This document shows, piece by piece, positions 7,661 to 14,608 of a stretch of 14,608 nucleotides of DNA. Position 1 is the first letter of the stretch. Each line of letters opens with the position of its first letter. Location: contig JADGJG010000657.1 of NCBI GenBank assembly GCA_027596195.1, forward strand, positions 1-14,608, written 5' to 3'. The notes below the pieces were generated by a model that did not search any database, had not been told where the DNA came from, and saw nothing but the letters and a program-made list of their open reading frames with translations. The position numbers and the translations under genes are program-made. The DNA is from Podochytrium sp. JEL0797 (taxonomy: Eukaryota; Chytridiomycota; Chytridiomycetes; Chytridiales; Chytriomycetaceae).

Positions 7661-8938
7661 ATGTTTTCGAGATCGGTTTTGCGCGTGAGACCCACTGCTT
7701 CGGCCCGCTTCTTCTCGGCTTCTGTGAGTATCCGATACTTGTTGTGTGAATGCACACCGTGTGGGGAACATGTTCCGCGTGGGAGTGGCCAGCTAAACTC
7801 GTTTTCTTTTATCAACCCTCACCCGATCCCAATCGTCTCCCGTCGTCCTGATCCCATTGCCCTCTCTCCTCCCTATTCGAATCAATACCCGAATCACCCG
7901 ACCTGAATCGCCCCGACTCACCCAACCGCCGCTCCGAATCACAACTCTTTTCATAAAATATTCAACACTCTGCGCTTTCCGCAACCCCTCTTGTGGTTTC
8001 CACAACCAAGACCCAAACGAATGGGCTGTTGCAGTCCCACCTGACGAGAGTCAGAAGCGGCGTGAAGGAGGTGTCGGTGCAGGACTTGAGTGCCGCGCTG
8101 AAGGACGGGCCAAAGAGCACGTTCCACTTGTTTGATGTTCGGTTAGTTGTTGTTTTTTTTGGCTTGAGTTTTGCAGTTCGTGTGTTTGTGTGTGGTTGCA
8201 TCTCGATGGCGGGCGTTGGGCTTCAAGCGAGTTGAGAGACGGAGGGTTGAAGATTTGGTTGGGCGTTTTCTGCTGTTGCTGTGTCGAATATTGTATGGCA
8301 AAAGAGAGGTGGTGTGCGATTTGGCGTGGAGTCCGTTGCTCTGGATGCGAAATGAGCGAAAACGTTGAAAATAGCCGGCGAAACTTTGCGTCCAACCCCC
8401 CCCCCCTCTCCCCTACCCCGCCCCCCTTGATTCTGTCATTCGAGATCCCTCATCATGACACGTTTTTATTCCCCAATCCACAAAAGGGACGGATCTGAGT
8501 GGAACTTGGGACGCATCCCGAAGGCGTTTTACACGGGTCGTGGAAACCTCGAAAGAGACATTGTGAGTGTTTTTTGCTGCTTTGTGCAGTTACGGCCACT
8601 GTTTTTTTGCTGGGGCTCCATTCCTTGTTTTTCCGCGATTTTAATCAATGGGTGACGAGGGTGATTCCGGGCCCGTCAGTCTGTATCCACATCGTTGACA
8701 TCTACTAAACGTTTTCTCTTGCCTCCCTTTTCATCAGGAAACCTACGTTCCCGATACCCAAGACGACATTGTGCTCTACTGCGCGGGCGGCGTGCGTTCG
8801 CTCTTGGCTGCCGACACGCTCCAAAAGATGGGGTACACGAACGTGCACTCTCTTGCTGGAGGCTACAATGCGTGGAAGGCGGAAGGAAACGCGGTGACGC
8901 TTCCGGGAAAGACGTTCAGCGAGAGAAACGAGTATTGA
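7661..8938 (+). CDS. Single-domain rhodanese (sulfurtransferase), probably mitochondrial
   Basis: Four exons (7661-7723, 8035-8141, 8487-8562 and 8738-8938) join in phase to 148 residues. Residues 1-21 (MFSRSVLRVRPTASARFFSA) form a basic, acid-free amphipathic leader typical of mitochondrial import. Residues 32-135 are one rhodanese domain. It has the DVRD motif at 55-58, then EWNLGRIPKAF. The active-site loop CAGGVRS has catalytic Cys97, which would carry a persulfide, and Arg102. It ends with LAGGYNAWKAEG. Such enzymes transfer sulfane sulfur, for example from thiosulfate or in sulfide handling; the donor and acceptor here are unknown. The introns are 311, 345 and 175 nt, clearly longer than those of its neighbours. 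The exon 3 acceptor (CACAAAAG) is weak but gives the exact family reading across DVRD. The start is only 95 bp after the Sof1 stop. Splice points were read by eye. Confidence 0.92.
8396..8406 (+). repeat. C11 homopolymer in rhodanese intron 2
   Basis: Eleven consecutive C sit inside a C/T-rich stretch of the 345-nt intron, upstream of the acceptor at 8486. It resembles the poly-C tracts in the Sof1 and GMC introns. Confidence 0.7.
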
Positions 8939-9359
8939 ACGGTCTTTTGGTTGTGCACGATATGGAAATCGAATAAAACAAACTTGAAGAAATGTTTTCG
9001 GAAAGCGAGCTTCGTTTCTTTTTCTTGTGCTTTGCAAGCAATTTCTGGCAATTTGCACATGGCACGCGGAGATTGGCCATGCAATATTTATCCCACTTGC
9101 AAGCTCCCGTGTTCCTCGAGAGGTAGCAAAGCTAAGGGGTGGTAGTAGTAGTAACTCCTAAAGAGATCTCTCCCAGTGCCTTGACAGAAGCATGACATTG
9201 CTTGCCACAACGTGTCCTGTCGAGACACGAGGGCATGCACGTCGCATGACTCGCCGAAAAAAAAATTCAATTTTTCTTCGTGATCGTTTTCCGTTCGATT
9301 CGATCTCTCTCTCTCTCTATCTCTCACGTCAAGCATCCCTGCATCTCATCTTATCTCCC
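8939..9359. other. Intergenic region between rhodanese and the GATA gene
   Basis: It holds the rhodanese 3' end, with a poly(A) hexamer, and the upstream or 5' UTR sequence of the GATA gene, including a TC-repeat at about 9303-9325. ATGs at 9192 and 9247 read in frame toward the GATA gene but through low-complexity leader sequence, so they are not preferred. No other gene is seen. Confidence 0.5.
8972..8977 (+). terminator. Candidate poly(A) signal AATAAA of the rhodanese gene
   Basis: AATAAA lies 34 nt after the rhodanese stop codon, on the same strand and at a plausible distance. Confidence 0.5.
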
Positions 9360-11270
9360 ATGCTGCGAGACGCATATCCGCACCATCCGCACTTCACTGC
9401 CCAGGCAGCCTCCCGTGACGTTCAAGCCGGCGCTCCCACACGCACAGTCACATTACAACCACCACCACCACCTCCTCCACGCGCATTCTGGGCCCTCGTT
9501 GCGGCCGATGCACACCTCAGCTTCCTGCATGTTCCTTCGGCAGTGGCTGCCAGCATCGCATGGCCGAACGTCCTCGCCGCGTTGCACCCCAACGACTCTC
9601 CCTCATTCATCAAGGAGTTGGCGCAGTTTCTGACAGTGGCCAAGGCTGGGACCAGGGAGTCTTTGGCGGGAGTATCCATCAGGTTTGTAAATTGAGTGAG
9701 TTTGAGAGATTAACTGATGAGTTGGGCTTGTGCAGGTGCCGGTTTGCGTTCCGAGTGCCCACGCGCGTTGCGGCAGTGCGGCCCTTTGCCCCTCTTATTG
9801 TATCGAACCAGCAGGAATGGGTCGATGTGGAGATGGGATTCAACATTGCAAACAGAGACACTCTCTTAGTATTTGTGAATCCGCTGGGACAAGGTGAAGT
9901 CGGAAAATTTCCAAATTGATTCGCTGACAAACACTTTCCGACCAGACGTGGCCCCTTCACCTACAATTTCTATGCAATCTGAGGACCTCCTTGCGCTGAG
10001 GCGTCTGATGGAAAAGCAGTCCCTTTCTTCCCAACACGCGCTGGCCAAGCCCAATCTATTCCTTACCATGTTGGACCCATCCACGCGAGCAATAATCTAC
10101 ACATCTTCTACTATTAAGTTATCAGCATTGAGGCAAAATGGATCTTCTACCACTGGCCTCCATAATTTGGACTTTCTCCGCGCACATTTCGACCCATCTG
10201 CCCTTGCGCGTTTCGAGAACGAAATGGCGAAGGTTGGAACTCGCCGAAACGATCACGACGTTCCTCAAATGTTCAGCTTTCAGCATGCCACCGCCGCGAA
10301 TCCCAACTCATCTGACCACGAGACTGTCTTTGTTTATTTCGAGGGCGTCATCTTTGCCATCACGCGGGTTCCTTTGGGGTCGACGTCTCCAGTTCCGGTT
10401 GCCAAGAGGGTTCTTGCCGTTGCGCAGAATCACGTGGGGCCTTTTTCCTCAGCGTCGCCGTCTCTGTCGCCACCACGCTCTCGCACAGAAGGAAGCGAAA
10501 GCCCTCACGTACCAGGAAAACGCGCCTTCCGGCCCTGGGAACTGGATGAAGACTCTCACAACAGCAACGCAACGAGTCAAATCCCTTCCATTTCAACCAT
10601 CCTGCCCGCGCACGTACAGCAACAATCCTCACCGGTTCCGGTACGCACCGAGTTGTACTCTCCATATCCGAAGGAGCATGCTTCCAAACAGCATCGCATC
10701 TTGTCTGGAAGCGCGCTGTTTCAGTCCCACACGGCCGACTCGGATCCCATGTCTCCCCTCTTGGCTGCCGTGCAACGCGTCGCGTCGCTCTCCTCCACGA
10801 CTGTGGACTACACGTTTCCGTACCCGCAAGCACCGACTCCCACAACAACGCCGACTCCAGACCAATCGGGTCTCAAGAGTATTCAAGATCGGCGTCATCC
10901 CATCAGTCAGCCCAACGTCCCGTCTCCGATCCTTTCGTCCTCTACGGTGGAAAGTTCGCCACCGCAAGATCATCACCACGACCACGACCACCCACCTGCA
11001 TCTACTTCTTCGCCTCCGTCTCTTGATGACGACGAATTCATCAACGGTGGCGGATCTGCGGCGAGTTCCTCTGCGGCGGCCAAGTCTCGACCCATGAAAC
11101 CGGGGCAGTGTCAAAAATGCGGTGTGACTTCGAGCCGGGAGTGGAGAAAGGGACCGCAGGGTGCCAAGACGTTGTGCAATGCTTGTGGGTTGCGGTTCAA
11201 GCGGAAGCCGTGGGGGGGTGTGGGGACGGTCCAAAGGCTGGAAGTTGGGGGTGTGGGGTCGTTTGAATAG
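9360..11270 (+). CDS. PAS-domain GATA-type zinc-finger transcription factor, white-collar-2-like
   Basis: Three exons (9360-9682, 9736-9893 and 9946-11270) with introns of 53 and 52 nt give 601 residues. A proline run (34-40) precedes a first PAS-like region (about 42-158: [17 protein letters not shown], then [18 protein letters not shown], ending [20 protein letters not shown]). A second PAS-like stretch covers about 197-303 ([18 protein letters not shown]). Residues 304-545 are Ser/Pro/His-rich and likely disordered. The GATA finger is C549-x2-C552-x18-C571-x2-C574 ([18 protein letters not shown], then [13 protein letters not shown]). The 18-residue loop and the EWRKGP stretch are those of fungal WC-2-type factors. 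The protein should bind GATC/GATA-type DNA in the nucleus and dimerise through PAS. No flavin-binding LOV motif (GRNCRFLQ-like) is present, so it would need a photoreceptor partner to act in light sensing. The start at 9360 was chosen because upstream sequence is TC-repeat. Confidence 0.92.
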
Positions 11271-11536
11271 TAGTGAGGGTGTAATGAGGGAGAAAATCAG
11301 AGGGGATATACTGAAGACACGCGTTGCATGTTGGTTGCTTCGCATTCATAATTTTTTGTTTTGTTTTCTTTTGGTTCTTTTTTTGATGAGCTGCTGATGA
11401 GGGAGATGAATTTACGACAATTAATAAACTAATATAATAATACTAAATTTAATGGCTTCACTCTTCCAGCTCACTTTGCACAAACATTATTCATTTTTCA
11501 TTGGGGCGCCACTCATCACGCGCAACAACCAGACAA
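11271..11536. other. Convergent intergenic region with candidate poly(A) signal
   Basis: This region separates the 3' ends of the GATA gene (plus) and the GMC gene (minus). An AATAAA at 11423-11428 on the plus strand, 153 nt after the GATA stop and within an AT-rich stretch, may end the GATA transcript. No gene is seen. Confidence 0.45.
11423..11428 (+). terminator. Candidate poly(A) signal AATAAA of the GATA gene
   Basis: The hexamer lies in an AT-rich block downstream of the GATA-factor stop and ahead of the convergent GMC gene's 3' end. The assignment rests on strand and distance only. Confidence 0.4.
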
Positions 11537-13797
11537 TCAAAACAAACCCTTGACCATGTCGGCACACACCTCCCCGATCATTATACATGGGGCGTTCGTG
11601 TTTCCAGAAGTCTGCAAACGAAAAAAATCAATCAGCCCGATATTTTTCTTTGGTTAAAAAATAAAAAAACGAGAAAGAAAACTCACAATTTCTGGCATAA
11701 CCGATGCGTCCGCGACCCTCAAATTCGAGAACCCAAACACTTTCAAATCCTTGTGCGACACCACCGTTTCGTCCCCCTTCGGCCCCATGCGACAAGTCCC
11801 CACAGGATGGTACACTGTCACACACGTGCGTCTCACAAACTCGCCAATGTATTCTCTGCTCTTGAGAATTTCCTCGTCCATCGCCGCGTCTGGAACGCGG
11901 GGGTCGATTCCGCGAATACGCTTGATTTCGTTGACGATGCTGAGGTCAATGGTTTCTTCACCAATCACGCGCGGAAGGAGTGATTTGGCTTGATTGACGA
12001 TTTTGCGCGTCGCAATGACTCCGTCAATGAATGTGTTGAGGTCTTGTTGCGTGTGGAGGTAATTTGGAGTGATGACGGCGAGGTCGAAGGGATCACTGCT
12101 CGAGAGACCGATGGTGCCCTTGGAAGTTGGGTGCAAGAGGGTGGGGAAAAAGATGGCAGAGTACTGCGCTGGTGGTGGGGTGACGACTTTCAAGTGTTCG
12201 AGTTCGGATTCTTTTTGGTTGAAGGCATCTTGCCTCGAAGGGTCGAGTGGCGCGTGTTGGATCGTTTTATGCAAGGTCTGTTGATACTCGATCAGTATTG
12301 TGAGAATGAATACTAGGGGGGGGGGGGGGTTGAACTTACACGTGGAAAATAATCAGGGGGAAGCACGGCTGGAAGGACTTGGATTTGAAGGTTGGGGACT
12401 TTTCCTTCACCGATAACAGCTTCGTCTCCCACATTAAAAAACGCTGTCGCTTCCAACCCAACGGACGCAAGCAATCCTGTGCCGTTCTTCCAGTACTGCA
12501 CAAGCCCCTTGAGAATATTGAAGGGCGTCCCTTTGCTGACGGATTTGCTCAAATCTTCGTACTGCAGAGGAACAAAAATGTGGTCTTGCATGTGATATCC
12601 AACAGCAGGAATGTCCATCACAGACGCGATCCCGTGCTTGACCAAGTCCTCCTTGCGTCCGATCCCAGAATGCATCAGCACCTTGGGAGACCCAATCGCA
12701 CCAGCACTAAGGATCACTTCCTTGTTGGCCTTGATCACGACAACACTCTTTCTCGCGTCGTCCGAGATGAGCTCAACCCCATCCACGAGAAGTAGCCCCG
12801 AAGCATCTTTTTGGCCGCTTTGAGTCACCTTGGCACAGATGTAACCCGTCAAGACAGTCAAGTTGCTTCTGAATCCAGTCGTTCCGGGTGTCATGATGGG
12901 TTCCAAGAAAGCTTTTGCCGTGCTTTGGCGCTCTCCTTGACTAACGGTCGTTTGGAATATTGCGGCGCCGAATTGGTTGGCTCCATTGTAGTCGATCCCG
13001 CGTTTGGCGAATTTTGAAGGAGAAGTTTTGGGTGGTTGGGAAGACCTATGGCGTCCTTGACCGATACCCAAGAGCTCACAGGCATTGACAAAGGCCACTG
13101 CGATCGGGTGTGGGTTGTTGCAGCTCACGCGGCCCACTTTGAGCTCACCGGTGGTGGAATGGTACCCCTGGATGAAAAGGTAAGCAAACGCGTAATAAGA
13201 TTATAATTTGTTGTAGGCGTGGCATACCTTGTCAAGCTCGGTCGAATTGATTTCGTTATTTTCGGACTTGGCAAAATACGGCAGGATTCGGTCAAAACGC
13301 CACCCCTCGCAACCAAACGTTTCCTCCCAATCGTTGAAGTCGTTTCTGTTGCCTCGAACGTAGGCCATGAAGTTGGTGGAAGAGCAACCACCGAGAACCT
13401 TCCCTTCATCGGATTGTGAGTCATCAGAGATTCAAATTTTTCACTTTCAATGCTATTTACCTCGAGGCCAATAATGGTTACGTCCCTTGGTATTGGCGTC
13501 ACGCACGGTCTTGTACTGCCAATCAATACTCCCCATTTGCGTGTCGGAAACAAGAGCCGGAATCCGCACGCTGTCTTTCTGATGGGAGCTCCTGCTTCAA
13601 CCAGCAAGACAGTCACTGCCGGATCGTTGGAGAGGCGACTGGCAAGAGCTCAGCCGGCGGAGCCAGCACCGATAATTACGTAGTCGTAGAAGTTGGAAAA
13701 AGGGGAAGATCAAGGTGGCAAGGAGTGTGAAGAGGAGTGTGAGAACAATCTTGGCTAGTTGCGAAAACGCAGGGGTGTGGAGAAGGTCGGTTTGCAT
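11537..13797 (-). CDS. GMC-family FAD oxidoreductase, reading frame broken near the N-terminus
   Basis: Five exons (13797-13461, 13403-13228, 13167-12340, 12277-11687 and 11611-11537), with introns of 57, 60, 62 and 75 nt, total 669 codons. A hydrophobic N-terminus ([18 protein letters not shown]) suggests a signal or anchor. The FAD-binding start reads [22 protein letters not shown], then [10 protein letters not shown]. Next come DWQYKT, the GMC signature ([20 protein letters not shown]), the second signature [20 protein letters not shown], the catalytic-His block [10 protein letters not shown] and the final [13 protein letters not shown] with the active-site Asn. These enzymes oxidise alcohols, sugars or choline-like substrates with FAD; the substrate is unknown. 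Three lesions lie within about 120 bp: a frame change at about 13695-13705, the TGA at 13650-13652 in place of the motif's usual Cys, and a return shift at about 13583-13592. Everything downstream is intact. It is therefore either a recently inactivated gene or one misread in the assembly. About 22 extra residues sit at 12994-13062. Confidence 0.9.
12316..12329. repeat. G14 homopolymer (C14 on the sense strand) in a GMC intron
   Basis: Fourteen G on the plus strand lie in the 62-nt intron 12278-12339 of the minus-strand GMC gene, just after its GTAAGT donor. On the sense strand it is a poly-C tract like those in two other genes' introns. Its length is probably unstable. Confidence 0.8.
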
Positions 13798-14608
13798 TTT
13801 CGGCGATTTCTTGTTTATTTTTTCAGGTGGCGTCTTTTTATTATGTAAGACACATTAATGCATGAACAACTTGAGAAGCCTGCTATCACATCCAATGAGC
13901 CACTTTTCCCCATGAACCACTTACTGGTAAGTTCAATTTGAAAAATAAACGAGAAAATAATCTCTTTTCTCCCTTTCATTTATTACAGAACTAAGAGAAT
14001 AACATTTCTTTAAAAAACTCACCAAAAAACTTTCCAACCCGGATTTTTCCGGCCGGCGCAGATGGGAAGATAGCAAATTTTTTAGATCGCATCTCTTTTT
14101 TTTGGGACCAGTCCCCGACCCCCACTTCAACCCCCAAAACATAAGAGAAGAAGAAATAATGATACCGCTGAAATAGCGGGACTCCAATTTTGGAAATTGG
14201 TGATCGTTTTGTTTTTGTGTTTGTTCCGCCACCGTGCATTCGACTGCCCCAGCCAAAGTGAAGGGCTGCTTTTCCACGCAGCTTAATCTCATCAGTGATG
14301 GCGTTGGAAGAAGCCACCCATTTGTGCACCATCGCCGCGTTCAACCCCTGGTTGTTTGCGACGAGTGGCTGCCCCGCGACCGCTGCGACTGGGTGACTGC
14401 GCCTTGAGGAGATCAGCCACATCGGCCGACGACCACAGACTTCGCAATGCGCTGTTTGCAGTTTCGGTTGTGTCCGTGGCGGAGTGTCTCGATTGGAATA
14501 CATATTCATAATGTACTTCAGTTTCTTTATTCGTCAATTTTTTCGCCCATGCGAATGGTCTCAATATCGTTGCGATCGCATCGGACTCCACAAAGTAGAA
14601 AACTATGC
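13798..14608. other. Right-edge region without a solid gene
   Basis: Upstream of the GMC gene the sequence is AT-rich with no clear domain. Three things are visible. On the plus strand, 13927-13988 looks like an intron (GTAAGT...TTATTACAG, 62 nt). On the minus strand, a frame starting near 14091 reads MRSKKFAIFPSAPAGKIRVG and meets a GGTGAGT donor-like site near 14021. The minus-strand stretch 14250-14591 has two overlapping open frames with fragments such as GLNAAMVHKWVASSNAITDE. None amounts to a supportable gene; a 5' exon or promoter of a gene beyond the edge is possible. Confidence 0.35.
13927..13988 (+). other. Orphan intron-like element
   Basis: Perfect plus-strand splice signals (GTAAGT donor, pyrimidine-rich stretch TCTCTTTTCTCCCTTTC, TTACAG acceptor) are 62 nt apart, the typical intron size in this window. 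No long frame flanks it: splicing gives ATG AAC CAC TTA CTG AAC TAA from 13912. It may belong to a non-coding or 5'-UTR transcript divergent from the GMC gene, or be chance. Confidence 0.3.

Noticed and set aside
9088..9336. Small minus-strand frame upstream of the GATA gene
   Set aside because: It lies in low-complexity TC/AT sequence, with no domain and no splice partner.
10138..11097. 319-codon plus-strand frame inside the GATA gene
   Set aside because: Shadow frame; the overlapping frame contains the GATA finger and joins in phase with the PAS exons.
13650..13652. TGA in the GMC gene as selenocysteine or a recoded codon
   Set aside because: Frame changes on both sides cannot be explained by recoding, and TGA ends the Sof1, rhodanese and zinc-finger-region frames normally.
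9360..13797. A functional cluster of the GATA factor and the GMC oxidoreductase
   Set aside because: Only two convergent neighbours are present, with no shared motif or pathway evidence; adjacency alone is not enough.
1..14608. tRNA, rRNA or CRISPR-type arrays
   Set aside because: I looked for B-box-like words (GTTCGAATC type), cloverleaf arms and regularly spaced repeats on both strands and found none convincing.

Overview
The window looks like nuclear DNA from a fungus. Its genes carry short spliceosomal introns, mostly about 52-125 nt, with GT...AG ends and frequent GTGAGT-type donors. The recognisable proteins fit a fungus: a Sof1/DCAF13 ribosome-biogenesis WD protein closer to the yeast form, a PHO85-type (PCL) cyclin, a PAS-plus-GATA regulator of the white-collar-2 kind, and an AA3-like GMC oxidoreductase. 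Base composition is near-balanced and genes are densely packed on both strands. An early-diverging (chytrid-like) lineage is my guess; the sequence does not prove it.

Layout. 1-1577 (minus): 5' part of an unrecognised five-exon gene that runs off the left edge into a proline-rich tract. 1996-2601 (minus): single-exon PCL-like cyclin. 2602-4043: gene-poor, holding a decayed-looking C2H2 zinc-finger fragment with an 84-bp (28-codon) duplicated unit (about 3437-3664) and a small ORF (3189-3362). 4044-5073 (minus): multi-pass membrane protein of unknown function with one clear intron. 5074-5839: shared upstream region with a T17 tract and, probably, the start codon of the next gene. 5840-7565 (plus): Sof1/DCAF13, six coding exons reconstructed. 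7661-8938 (plus): mitochondrial-type single-domain rhodanese, four exons, only 95 bp after the Sof1 stop. 9360-11270 (plus): PAS/GATA transcription factor, three exons. 11537-13797 (minus): GMC oxidoreductase, five exons, convergent with the GATA gene. 13798-14608: no solid gene, but there are orphan splice signals and weak coding-like fragments.

The genes look like ordinary eukaryotic neighbours, not a cluster; I see no shared pathway and no clear novel multi-gene system. The points most worth a second look are: the GMC gene, whose FAD-binding start is broken by two frame changes and a TGA at the motif's usual Cys position while the rest is intact; the decayed zinc-finger repeat; the unrecognised left-edge gene; the Sof1 start codon apparently isolated by a 353-nt first intron; and poly-C tracts of 11-14 nt on the sense strand of introns in three genes.
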